Assembly: GCF_001758425.2 (NCBI RefSeq)
Contig: NZ_MDSS02000007.1
Coordinates: 39,389 to 103,388 of the forward strand
Direction: 5' to 3'
DNA length: 64,000 bases
Source: Nesterenkonia sp. PF2B19
GTDB lineage: Bacteria; Actinomycetota; Actinomycetes; Actinomycetales; Micrococcaceae
Of this stretch, positions 56,528-64,000 are shown piece by piece (the stretch's first letter is position 1; each line of letters begins with the position of its first letter). The translations under genes were made by a program, and so were the position numbers. The notes beneath the pieces are model-generated. The model was given only the letters and a program-made list of their open reading frames with translations. It was not told the origin of the DNA and ran no database searches.

Positions 56528-57055
56528 ATGGACGCCGTGCTGACCACTGAACATCCCCAGGACGCCTCCCCGCCGAGGCATGCGGCCCTCTCGGACGTGG
56601 CGCTGACGGCGCCCGTTCCGGGGCGGGCAGAGTCCGCCGACGCCATCCATGTGAGTGCGGTGGTCATCCGCAACTCGGACGGCGAAGTGCTCACGGTGCG
56701 CAAGAGCGGCACCGACCGGTTCATGCTGCCCGGCGGCAAGCCGGAGCCCGGCGAGACCCCCGTGCAGACCGCGGTGCGTGAATGTGCTGAGGAGCTCAGC
56801 GTGGAGCTCTGGCCGGAGGATCTGCGCGAACTGGGGACCTTCCACGCCGCAGCGGCCAATGAGCCCGGTCGGCTGGTCACCGGAGAGATCTTCCTCCACG
56901 ACGCCGCACCTGCCGCCGTCGACGCCGCCCCGGCGTCCGAGATCGCCGAGCTGCGCTGGCTCTCCCCGGCTGCTGAGCCGATGCCGGAAGACCTGGCCCC
57001 CCTGCTGGCCGAGGAGGTCCTCCCGGCGCTGAAGGGCGAGGAGACCAGGGCGTGA
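56528..57055 (+). CDS. NUDIX hydrolase
   Basis: A 175-residue protein with a complete NUDIX box, GGKPEPGETPVQTAVRECAEE followed by L, near residue 68, which binds Mg2+ and cleaves nucleoside diphosphate derivatives. The N-terminal 35 residues are variable; HVSAVVIRNSDGEVLTVRK begins the domain. I use ATG 56528; GTG 56519 is in frame. It overlaps the LOG gene by 4 nt and may act in the same nucleotide-cleaning context. Confidence 0.88.
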   Translation: MDAVLTTEHPQDASPPRHAALSDVALTAPVPGRAESADAIHVSAVVIRNSDGEVLTVRKSGTDRFMLPGGKPEPGETPVQTAVRECAEELSVELWPEDLRELGTFHAAAANEPGRLVTGEIFLHDAAPAAVDAAPASEIAELRWLSPAAEPMPEDLAPLLAEEVLPALKGEETRA

Positions 57056-57611
57056 GATCCCTGACCGTCTTCACCGGGTCCAGCCACGGGCATGACCCGG
57101 CCCACGCCCGTGCGGTGCGCCGTCTCGGTGCTCTGCTGGGGCGCCGCGGCATCACGGTGGTCTACGGCGGGGGGAACGTCGGGCTCATGGGCGTCCTCGC
57201 CGACGCCGCCCTGGGGGCCGGGGGAGAGGTCCACGGCGTGATGCCGCAGGGGCTGGTGGACCGTGAGATCGCCCACCCCGGGTTGACGCGTCTGGACGTC
57301 GTCGCCGACATGCACGAGCGCAAGCGCCGCATGGCCGAGCTGGGCGACGGCTTCCTGGCCATGCCGGGCGGCGCCGGCACCTTGGAGGAGCTCTTCGAGG
57401 TGTGGACCTGGCAGCATCTGGGCCTCCACCGCAAGCCGGTCGCGCTCTTCGACGTCGGAGGCTTCTGGCAGCCGCTGCTCGCCATGGTGGACCACATGGT
57501 CGAGGCCGGATTCCTCACCCCTCCCCGGCGGGAGCGCTGATCGTCGACGATCAGGTCCCAGAACTTGTGGACAGGCTGGCCGCCTCCGCGACCGATCTGA
57601 CGGAGGTCTGA
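57052..57611 (+). CDS. LOG-family (TIGR00730) Rossmann protein, frameshifted
   Basis: LOG proteins are cytokinin riboside 5'-monophosphate phosphoribohydrolases or related nucleotide hydrolases. Motifs: VYGGGNVGLMGVLADAALG and the signature MPGGAGTLEELFEVWTWQ. The C-terminus is shifted: a C-run at 57523-57526 is one base short, after which the other frame gives SPAGALIVDDQVPELVDRLA to 57611. Corrected length is 186 residues, normal for the family; the uncorrected frame stops at 57540. Confidence 0.9.
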
Positions 57612-57616
57612 GTCCC

Positions 57617-58117
57617 ATGGCCGACCCGGAGGTGGAGATCCTCGCCGGAGAGGTCCCCGAGGCCGCCCAGCTGGAGAACCTCTACGGGTCCGTCGGATGG
57701 ACCGCCTACACCGGGGACCCCGCCCGGCTGCATCGAGCGGTGGCGGGCTCCTTCGCGGTGGCCACCGCCTGGGCCTCCGATTCAGCTCCTCGAGCCGACG
57801 GAGCCGACAGAGCTGACGGAGCAGACGGAGGACGCCGCCTGGTCGGCCTGGCCCGGATCCTCAGCGACGGTGAGACGATCGCCTATCTGCAGGACGTGCT
57901 GGTGCGGCCGGAGCTGCACCGTCGCGGCATCGCGCGACGACTGGTCGAGGAGGTGCTGGCGCCGGTGCGTCAGGTGAGGCAGAAGGTCCTGCTCACCGAT
58001 TCCGAGCCCGGGCAGCGGGCCTTCTACGAGGCCTTGGGGTTCACCGAGGTCCGGGACGTCTCGCCGACAGGGCTGCGGGCGTTCGTGTCACTGGAGCCGA
58101 CACCGCCGGAAGCCTGA
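57617..58117 (+). CDS. GNAT-family acetyltransferase
   Basis: A 166-residue acetyltransferase with motif A IAYLQDVLVRPELHRRGIAR and the C-terminal PGQRAFYEALGFTEVRD. An Ala/Asp repeat (GADRADGADG) interrupts the N-terminal part. It lies 5 nt after the corrected end of the LOG gene, suggesting one operon of NUDIX, LOG and GNAT. The substrate is unknown. Confidence 0.86.
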   Translation: MADPEVEILAGEVPEAAQLENLYGSVGWTAYTGDPARLHRAVAGSFAVATAWASDSAPRADGADRADGADGGRRLVGLARILSDGETIAYLQDVLVRPELHRRGIARRLVEEVLAPVRQVRQKVLLTDSEPGQRAFYEALGFTEVRDVSPTGLRAFVSLEPTPPEA

Positions 58118-58246
58118 GGCCGTCGCCCTCGGCGTGACTGCTATCCTCTCCCACGACCCCCGACGCCGGTCGGGCCGCTCCTCATCGGGGAGTCGCCGCC
58201 GTCGTCGTCCTCGGACCGCCCCGCCGCCTTCACCTCAGGAGTGACC

Positions 58247-59122
58247 ATGACCTCCGTCGACGCGTCGCCGACCGACATCGCCCGGCTCATCATCAGCTGC
58301 CCGGACCAGCCGGGGATCGTCGCCGCCGTCTCGGATGTGATCACCGATCTCGGCGGCAACATCATCTCGCTGGACCAGTACAGCACCGGTGTCGCGGGTG
58401 GGCGCTTCTTCCAGCGCACGGTCTTCCACCTGCCCGGACTCGCCGCCGCCCGGCCGAGCATCGAGGAGGCGGTCCAGACGCGTCTGGCGGCGCGCTTCGA
58501 CATGGAGTGGAGTCTCACCGACGCCGGCACGCCCAAGCGTGTGGCGATCTTCGCCTCCAAGGCGGACCACTGCCTGCTGGATCTGCTGTGGCGGCACCGC
58601 CGGGGGGAGATCCCGATGGACATCGCCATGGTGATCTCCAACCACCCGGACCTCGCCGACGACGTCCGGCCCTTCGGCATTCCCTACATCCACGTGCCGG
58701 TGGACAAGGGTGACAAGGCAGCGGCCGAGGCCCGGCATCTGGAGCTGCTGAAGGGCAATGTGGACCTCATCGTGCTGGCCCGCTACATGCAGATCATCTC
58801 CGAGGACTTCCTCCGTGAGGTGGGCGCCCCGGTCATCAACATCCATCACAGCTTCCTGCCCGCCTTCATCGGAGCCGGACCGTACCGCAAGGCGAAGGAG
58901 CGGGGGGTCAAGCTGATCGGCGCCACTGCGCACTACGTGACCAAGGACCTGGACGAGGGGCCCATCATCGAGCAGGACGTCATCCGGGTCTCCCATGAGG
59001 ACGACGTCGCGCAGCTGACCCGCTTCGGCGCTGACGTGGAGCGTGCAGTGCTGTCCCGGGCGGTGCAGTGGCACTGCGAGGACCGCGTCATCCGCAACGG
59101 CCAGACGACCATCGTCTTCTGA
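58247..59122 (+). CDS. purU: Formyltetrahydrofolate deformylase
   Basis: A 291-residue enzyme releasing formate from 10-formyl-THF, balancing one-carbon pools. The N-terminal ACT domain (LIISCPDQPGIVAAVSDVIT, about 10-85) is followed by the formyltransferase-like domain with KRVAIFASKADHCLLDLLW, catalytic Asn-His in PVINIHHSFLPAFIGAGPY and Asp in KDLDEGPIIEQD. The ATG 58247 has AGGAG 5 nt upstream. A -10-like TATCCT at 58142-58147 would give a leader of about 90 nt with a small hairpin (58159-58164/58169-58174). Confidence 0.95.
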   Translation: MTSVDASPTDIARLIISCPDQPGIVAAVSDVITDLGGNIISLDQYSTGVAGGRFFQRTVFHLPGLAAARPSIEEAVQTRLAARFDMEWSLTDAGTPKRVAIFASKADHCLLDLLWRHRRGEIPMDIAMVISNHPDLADDVRPFGIPYIHVPVDKGDKAAAEARHLELLKGNVDLIVLARYMQIISEDFLREVGAPVINIHHSFLPAFIGAGPYRKAKERGVKLIGATAHYVTKDLDEGPIIEQDVIRVSHEDDVAQLTRFGADVERAVLSRAVQWHCEDRVIRNGQTTIVF

Positions 59123-59178
59123 GCGACGGCCCGACGGGCATGGATTCCATTACGGCTGAGTGACGTTATCGGGGCCAG

Positions 59179-59207
59179 GCAGGTGAGGCATGCCTTTCCT
59201 GTAGACT
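59179..59207 (+). promoter_or_regulatory. Iron-box-like operator overlapping promoter
   Basis: AGGTGAGGCATGCCT at 59181-59195 fits the DtxR/IdeR core AGG-N2-AGGC-N3-CCT and contains the palindrome AGGCATGCCT. It covers the -35/spacer region of a promoter whose -10 is TAGACT (59202-59207). The gene behind it is a siderophore-interacting protein, so iron repression is the natural inference. Confidence 0.6.
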
Positions 59208-59241
59208 CCGCGGTGCAGAACCCGTGGAAAGGACCTGCCGT

Positions 59242-60139
59242 ATGTCTCCTCAGACCCCACCGTCCGCACCGGATCAGCCGGCGCCTGATCAGCCGGCGCC
59301 TGTGCGCCCCGACGCCGGCGGTGCCCGGAAGCCCCGGGTCCAGCATGTGCTGACGGTCCAGCAGGTGCGGCGGCTGTCTCCGCACCTGGTGCGTGTGGTG
59401 CTCGGCGGCGAGGGGTTCGCAGCCCTCGAGTTCAAGGACGCCACGGACCAGTACATCAAGATGCTCTTCGCTGATCCGGCGCTGGGGCTCGATCGGCCCT
59501 ATGACCTCGATGCCCTGCGGGAGCGTCTGCCGATGGAGCAGATGCCGGTGACCCGCACCTACACGGTCCGTCACATCGATCACGACGCCGGCCAGCTGTG
59601 GGTGGACATGGTCACCCACGGCGAGGAGGGCCTCGCCGGCGGCTGGGCCCAGCAGGTCCGCCCGGGGGAGCTGATCAGCTTCTTCGGGCCCGGGGGCGCC
59701 TACGCGCCGCGGGAGGAGGCCGACTGGCACCTGCTGGCCGGGGATGAGTCCGCCCTGCCGGCCATCGCGGCGGCGGTCGAAGCCTTGGAGCCGACGCCCG
59801 CGGCGTCGTCGTGCTCGAAGTGCCCTCCGTCGAAGACCAGGTGTCGCTGCTGCGCCGGACGGGGTGGAGGTGCGCTGGCTGCATCGCGGCGGCGAGTTCA
59901 CGCCGGAGAGCACCCGGCTGGTCGAGGCGGTGGCGAGCCTGGAGATCCCTGCCGGGGACGTGCAGGTCTTCGTCCACGGAGAGCGTGAGCAGATGAAGCG
60001 GATGCGACGGCTGCTGGTCGAGGAGCGGGGACTGCCCCGCCGGGGGATGTCGCTCTCGGCCTACTGGGCCTTCGGGTGCGTGGAGGACCAGTTCCAGGCG
60101 GAGAAGCGGACCCCGGTGGGTCAGATCGACCCGGCCTGA
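59242..60139 (+). CDS. Siderophore-interacting protein, doubly frameshifted
   Basis: A flavin- and NAD(P)H-dependent ferric-siderophore reductase that releases iron inside the cell. The N-terminus has a DQPAPDQPAP repeat, then RLSPHLVRVVLGGEGF and the flavin motif PVTRTYTVRHID, and GAYAPREEADWHLLAGDESA. Two single-base losses, near 59804-59809 and 59850-59856, move the sequence through GVVVLEVPSVEDQVSLL into DGVEVRWLHRGGEFTPEST and the C-terminal LSAYWAFGCVEDQF. With both restored the protein has 299 residues. AAAGGA lies 8 nt before the ATG. No siderophore synthesis genes are nearby. Confidence 0.85.
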
Positions 60140-60163
60140 CCGGGGCCGGCGTACGAAGGATGT

Positions 60164-60610
60164 TCAGCCGCTGACCGCTGAGCTGGTGCCGATGACCAGG
60201 GCGGCGATGAGCAGGCCCACCAGGAACAGCACCGTCACGGCGGCACAGGGACCGGCCCAGCGGCGGAAGCCGTCCAGCCGCACGTCCTGACGGTCGGACA
60301 TCGTGCCGCTGAGCAGCAGGAACAGATCGATGATCGTCCAAGCGCCCACCACGCCCATGAAGATGAAGCCGAGGTTGACCGCGCCCGTGGCGAAGCCGAC
60401 CATCGCGGTGCCGAACATCAGGGTCTTGAGAACCCCGGTGGGGAGTCGGCCCAGGTAGTAGCGCTGGGCGCCCATCGGTCCGAGGAACAGCGCCAACGCC
60501 CATGCGACGAGGAACTTCTTCTCGGACGTGGGCTGCGCTTCGAAGGCGGCGCGATCCTCCGCAGTGAAGGTGTTCGCGTAGAGCTCGTCCAGGTCCAGCT
60601 GCTCGGGCAT
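60164..60610 (-). CDS. TM2 domain membrane protein
   Basis: A 148-residue protein with an acidic N-terminus, the TM2 domain (LALFLGPMGAQRYYLGRLPT, then two membrane segments), and an extra C-terminal segment FLVGLLIAALVIGTS. The start at 60610 is used; on this strand TACCAT lies 6 nt upstream, suggesting a leaderless mRNA, and the open frame to 60742 is not protein-like. Its function is unknown. It is convergent with the siderophore-interacting gene. Confidence 0.85.
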   Translation of the reverse strand: MPEQLDLDELYANTFTAEDRAAFEAQPTSEKKFLVAWALALFLGPMGAQRYYLGRLPTGVLKTLMFGTAMVGFATGAVNLGFIFMGVVGAWTIIDLFLLLSGTMSDRQDVRLDGFRRWAGPCAAVTVLFLVGLLIAALVIGTSSAVSG

Positions 60611-60778
60611 GCCTCCATGGTAGTGCCCGCCGCCCAGCGCTCGGCGCACGGGATGGTGGCGGCGGAGCCCTGTCCCGGTCACCAGGGGCGTTGGTGGTAG
60701 TTTGGTCACGGAAGGCTGCGCAGCCCGCTGTGCCAGTCCCACAGGTCCGACCAGTCATTTCAGGATGGAGGCGCTGTC

Positions 60779-61644
60779 TTGGCTCAGCAAGGAGCAGGGC
60801 ACACCCGCACCGCTGCCCCCCGCCCATCGCTCGTCGACCTGATCAAGGTCGTCCTGCGCCTGGGGCCGAAGCAGATCAATGACGAGATCCAGCTGGCCAT
60901 CGGCCAGATGAAGACCAAGGGCATCGCGGCAGGCATCGCCGCCGCCCTGATGGTCGTCGGCCTGGTCTTTCTGACCTTCCTGGTGGTCGCCCTGATCGTC
61001 GCCGCCGTGGCGGCCTTCGGACTGATCTTCGAGCTCTGGGCGGCCGCCTGATCGTCGCCGGGATCTTCCTGCTGATCGCGGCGGTCTTCGTGCTCATCGG
61101 CCTGCTGCGCCTGAAGAAGGCCATGCCGCTGATGCCCGAGGACGCGATTCGAGGGCTCCGACTGGACCTGGGGGTGGCCAAGGAGGGCAGCAGCTTCGAC
61201 CCGCGCACGCTGGACCGGCAGGATGCCGAGCGTCGCCGGAAGAAGGAGGAGGCCAAGCGGGAGGCCCAGGAGCGCAAGAAGCAGCAGGCCAAGACTCCCG
61301 GCGAGGGCAGCCCGAAGAAGCCGAGCTACCGGGAGCTGCTGCGGCGCACCGCTCAGCGACGGGAGCACCTGGGGTCCCTGCATGATGAGATCCGTGAGCG
61401 CAGCGACAAGGAGTCGCTCAAGTCCGAGGCCCAGGGCGGCGTGGCCGGCCTGAAGGAGAAGCTGCGCGGCGCCGGCCGCTCCGCGGGCGACGCCGATGCC
61501 GGTGACGCCCCACAGGGCTCGGGCGCCGGCCACGAGGGACCGTCGGCAGGAGACTTCGTCGCGGCCCGGTGGAAGCCGTTGGCGGTGCTGGGCGCCTCCG
61601 CGGCTGCCGGCGCGGTGTTCCTGCGTGAACTGACCAAGCGCTGA
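60779..61644 (+). CDS. Actinobacterial holin-X family protein, frameshifted
   Basis: The product starts with TTG 60779 (GGAGG at 60767-60771) and shows SLVDLIKVVLRLGPKQINDE, an amphipathic segment, and the first membrane helix (AAALMVVGLVFLTFLVVALI). At 61048 the frame hits TGA in GCC-TGA-TC; restoring one C gives LIVAGIFLLIAAVFVLIGLL, the second helix, and a long basic tail with many Lys/Arg/Glu, ending in a third hydrophobic stretch. Corrected length is 288 residues. The N-terminal domain is the putative actinobacterial holin-X/phage-holin family; these are host genes of unknown function, and nothing else here is phage-like. Confidence 0.8.
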
Positions 61645-61732
61645 GCTCGGGACTCGGCTGAGGCGGACCTGGCAGACTCGAGCTCGCGTGACACGGTCGC
61701 GCTGCCTCTGACCACAACTTCACACGACCCGT

Positions 61733-61756
61733 CCCCGTCGGCGATCGTCGACGGGG
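61733..61756 (+). terminator. Hairpin upstream of phosphatidyltransferase
   Basis: CCCCGTCG (61733-61740) and CGACGGGG (61749-61756) form a perfect 8-bp stem with an 8-nt loop, 28 nt before the next start codon. It may terminate the holin-X transcript or structure the next leader. Confidence 0.5.
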
Positions 61757-61784
61757 TTCCCCGCCGAGACCAGCAGAGGACCCT

Positions 61785-62438
61785 GTGAGATTCATCGGTG
61801 CCGGAACCCGGGAGGGTTTCGAGTACACCCTGCATGAGACATTCTGGACCGTTCCGAATGTCGTCACGGTCGTGCGCTTTCTGCTGCTTCCGGTCTTCGT
61901 GTGGCTGGTCGCCACCGGCTCCTATCTCGGGGCGTTCTGGGTGTTGGCGGTGCTGAGCTCTACCGACTGGGTGGACGGGTACATCGCGCGGCGCTTCGAC
62001 CAGCTCAGCACAGTGGGGCAGTGGCTGGACCCGCTGGCGGACCGGCTCTCGCTGGTGATCGTCACCATCACGCTGGTGGTGTTCTCGGTGGCGCCGCTGT
62101 GGGTGGTGCTCGCTGTGGTGATCCCTGATCTGGTGCTGTTCGTCCACGCGGCCGTGCGCTTCTCCGGCTCCCCGCAGCTGACCGTCTCGGTGCTGGGCAA
62201 GATCCGCACCGCCTGCCTGCTGGTGGGGGCGCCGCTGATCCTCCTGGGCCGCACACCGCAGCTGGAGGGCACTGTGCTGGTCATCACGGCGGAGCTAGTG
62301 CTCGCGGCAGGATGTCTGATGCACATCCTGGCGTCCATCGATTATCTTGTGAAGGCGCACCGCAAAGCGCGCCAGCTCCGAAGCCGGGGCATCAGGCCCC
62401 GCGATCGTGCCCAGTGGGCGCGGGAGTCGGGCGGGTGA
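61785..62438 (+). CDS. CDP-alcohol phosphatidyltransferase
   Basis: A 217-residue integral membrane enzyme making a phospholipid head group, such as phosphatidylglycerol phosphate. The family signature D-G-x2-A-R-x8-G-x3-D-x3-D is complete in DGYIARRFDQLSTVGQWLDP followed by LAD. About six membrane segments are visible, with a basic cytoplasmic tail. The GTG start at 61785 has AGAGGA 6 nt upstream. Whether it is PgsA, phosphatidylinositol phosphate synthase or cardiolipin synthase cannot be decided. It lies directly upstream of a GT4 gene, so a glycolipid pathway is possible. Confidence 0.88.
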   Translation: MRFIGAGTREGFEYTLHETFWTVPNVVTVVRFLLLPVFVWLVATGSYLGAFWVLAVLSSTDWVDGYIARRFDQLSTVGQWLDPLADRLSLVIVTITLVVFSVAPLWVVLAVVIPDLVLFVHAAVRFSGSPQLTVSVLGKIRTACLLVGAPLILLGRTPQLEGTVLVITAELVLAAGCLMHILASIDYLVKAHRKARQLRSRGIRPRDRAQWARESGG

Positions 62439-62464
62439 CTATCCCAGGAGGACACGAGCGGCTC

Positions 62465-63715
62465 ATGCCCAGGACCCAGGACACGCTGCGCATCCTCATC
62501 GCGGCGGACACCTACCCGCCGGACGTCAACGGGGCGGCCGTGTTCTGTCATCGGCTGGCTCGGCATATGACCCGCATGGGTCACGAGGTCCATATCGCAG
62601 CGGCCCGGAACGACTCCGGACCGGACCTGGTCCAGCACACCGAGGATGCGACGGTCCACCGGTTCCGGTCCTTCAAGGCTCCCACGCACGAGTACTACCG
62701 GCTGTGCCTGCCCTGGCTGGTGGAACCCGCCATGGACCGGCTGATGGAGGAGGTCCAGCCCGACGTCGTCCACGTCCAGTGCCATTACATGATCGGCAAG
62801 GCCGCGATCGAGGCCGCTGAGCGGCGGAGGATCCGCACGATCGCAACGAACCACTTCATGCCGGAGAACCTGGACCCGTTCCTGCCGTTCCCCGACTGGT
62901 TCTGCCGCATCGTGGCCGAGAACTCCTGGCGGGACATGGGCCGGCTGATGGGCAAGGCTTCGGTGGTGACCACCCCGACGCCTCTGGCCGCGCAGACCAT
63001 GCGCGAGCGTGCCGGCTTCGACCACGTGCTGCCGCTGTCCAACGGCATCGACGTGGACCACTATCAGCTGCGGCCGGGCGAGGAGATCGCACCTGGGCAG
63101 CGGCCCACCGTGCTGTTCGTGGGTCGGCTGGCCGTGGAGAAGAACGTCGATGTGCTCATCGACGCGGTCGCCGCCACCGATCCTGCCCTCGACATCGGAC
63201 TGGAGATCGTCGGCGACGGCGAGCAGCGTGATGTGCTCGCGGAGAAGATCCTGGCGCTGGGCCTGCAGGACCGGGTGCGCATGCGCGGCCACGTCGACGA
63301 GGACCAGCTGCGCCTCGCGTACCTGGAGGCCGACGTCTTCTGCCAGCCGGGCACCGCCGAGCTGCAGTCGCTGGTCTCCTTGGAGGCGATGTCGGCCGGC
63401 CGCCCGGTGGTCTTGGCCGACGCCCTGGCGTTGCCGCATCTGGTGGAGCCTGGCGTCAACGGGCACCTGTTCGCCCCGGGGGACGCCGCAGACCTGGCGG
63501 CGAAGCTGGAGGACATCGTCACCCGCAGCTCAGAGCAGCGGGAGGCGATGGGCCGGCGCAGCCGGGAGATCGCCTCGCGCCACAGCATCACCAAGACCAT
63601 GGAGGCCTTCGAGCAGCTCTATCGCGGTGCCGACTGGGTGGACCCCGGGCAGTACGGCAAGGCTCAGGGGTGGCGTCCGGCGGCTCGCCGCCCGCGCCGC
63701 CGGCGCACCCGATAG
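62465..63715 (+). CDS. GT4-family glycosyltransferase
   Basis: A 416-residue GT-B enzyme. The N-terminal domain starts LRILIAADTYPPDVNGAAVF with the acceptor-side loop, and has PDVVHVQCHYMIG. The C-terminal donor domain has VLFVGRLAVEKNVDVLIDAV and the E-x7-E motif in GTAELQSLVSLEAMSAGRP. The tail is Arg-rich. ATG 62465 has AGGAGGA upstream; GTG 62435 overlapping the previous gene is an alternative. It resembles mannosyl- or glucosyltransferases acting on membrane lipids, and its pairing with the phosphatidyltransferase supports a lipid acceptor. The donor sugar is unknown. Confidence 0.88.
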   Translation: MPRTQDTLRILIAADTYPPDVNGAAVFCHRLARHMTRMGHEVHIAAARNDSGPDLVQHTEDATVHRFRSFKAPTHEYYRLCLPWLVEPAMDRLMEEVQPDVVHVQCHYMIGKAAIEAAERRRIRTIATNHFMPENLDPFLPFPDWFCRIVAENSWRDMGRLMGKASVVTTPTPLAAQTMRERAGFDHVLPLSNGIDVDHYQLRPGEEIAPGQRPTVLFVGRLAVEKNVDVLIDAVAATDPALDIGLEIVGDGEQRDVLAEKILALGLQDRVRMRGHVDEDQLRLAYLEADVFCQPGTAELQSLVSLEAMSAGRPVVLADALALPHLVEPGVNGHLFAPGDAADLAAKLEDIVTRSSEQREAMGRRSREIASRHSITKTMEAFEQLYRGADWVDPGQYGKAQGWRPAARRPRRRRTR

Positions 63716-63766
63716 GATGTCCTCGGTTCCGCCCGACGCCCAGGCGTCGGGAAGGGTGACCGATCC

Positions 63767-63840
63767 GGGGCGTTAGCTCAGCTGGTCAGAGCAGAAGACT
63801 CATAATCTTTTGGTCGCGGGTTCAAGCCCCGCACGCCCCA
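63767..63840 (+). tRNA. tRNA-Met (CAT)
   Basis: A complete 74-nt cloverleaf. The acceptor stem is GGGGCGT/ACGCCCC with discriminator A. The anticodon stem AAGA/TCTT encloses loop CTCATAA, giving anticodon CAT. The T-arm contains GGTTCAAGCC. CCA follows directly in the DNA (63841-63843). The first acceptor pair is normal, so it is an elongator, not initiator, tRNA; a tRNA-Ile with lysidine-modified CAT is less likely. Confidence 0.92.
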
Positions 63841-63843
63841 CCA

Positions 63844-64000
63844 GCACATCCTCCTGGCCGATCTCCAGGTGGAGCCGGCCGGCCACCAGCTGCCCCAGCC
63901 GGTCGTCGCGCCAGCGCCGCGCCCGGCTCGGCGGCGTCGGCAGGGGCGGTTCCCTCAGCGTCCAGGCTGGCTCCGCGGGCGACGGCGGCCCGGTCCTCCA
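63844..64000 (-). other. Possible 3' end of a minus-strand gene at window edge
   Basis: On the minus strand this stretch reads as protein-like in parts of two frames (EDRAAVARGASLDAEG in one; RDDRLGQLVAGRLHLEIGQE in another). No stop lies before the tRNA in the second frame. It may be the frameshifted end of a gene entering from the right. There is too little sequence to name it. Confidence 0.25.

Noticed and set aside
58148..58240. ZTP or other folate riboswitch before purU
   Set aside because: Only two short hairpins are visible and none of the conserved riboswitch core sequences I know.
60779..61644. Prophage remnant at the holin-like gene
   Set aside because: The holin-X family is a chromosomal actinobacterial family; no lysin, portal, integrase or att site is nearby.

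Overview
The window comes from a high-GC actinobacterium, most likely Micrococcales/Micrococcaceae and plausibly a halotolerant or alkaliphilic genus such as Nesterenkonia. This rests on strong G/C third positions, actinobacterial-type genes (DUF1844, RNHCP and holin-X proteins), a full Mrp sodium/proton antiporter, an ectoine hydroxylase and very acidic exported proteins. The block typA - membrane protein - ferredoxin - dapC - gltA - dapD/dapE resembles Micrococcaceae gene order. I see no insertion sequence, prophage or CRISPR array. The genus is an inference from gene content, not from a search.

Layout. 1-4.2 kb: DUF1844 protein, the infC-rpmI-rplT translation cluster with a structured leader, a SpoU/TrmH RNA methyltransferase and an RNHCP protein. 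4.2-15.0 kb: ectD, an amidohydrolase, an ascorbate-type PTS, acylphosphatase, an S9 peptidase, a VOC protein, a TAG-like glycosylase, a CDF metal exporter and a membrane protein. 15.1-23.9 kb: a lipoprotein Cu/Zn superoxide dismutase, the mrpA(B)CDEFG operon preceded by a 33-codon leader ORF, and a YihY/BrkB protein. 24.1-40.2 kb: two oligopeptide ABC systems. The first has three paralogous binding lipoproteins; the second is visibly less GC-biased. 40.2-49.6 kb: typA, ferredoxin, dapC, gltA, a lysozyme-like exported protein, and divergent dapD/dapE for lysine and peptidoglycan precursor synthesis. 49.8-64 kb: a TAXI-TRAP transporter, SDR, two GNATs, a flavin amine oxidase, an amidase, tRNA-Asn, NUDIX, LOG, PurU, a siderophore-interacting protein behind an iron-box-like site, TM2 and holin-X proteins, a CDP-alcohol phosphatidyltransferase, a GT4 glycosyltransferase and tRNA-Met.

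Physiology. The dominant theme is ion and solute transport plus cell envelope: Na+/H+ exchange and hydroxyectoine for salt and pH stress, two peptide importers and a TRAP importer for nutrients, and dapC/dapD/dapE for meso-diaminopimelate. Many genes have a -10 hexamer 6-7 nt before the start codon and no ribosome-binding site, so leaderless transcripts look common.

Sequence quality. At least thirteen conserved genes are split by one-base indels, mostly losses inside C or G runs. In nearly every case, restoring one base gives a protein of the usual family length. I treat these as probable sequencing or assembly errors and annotate each gene across the shift. ectD, the SDR gene and the amidase could be real pseudogenes.
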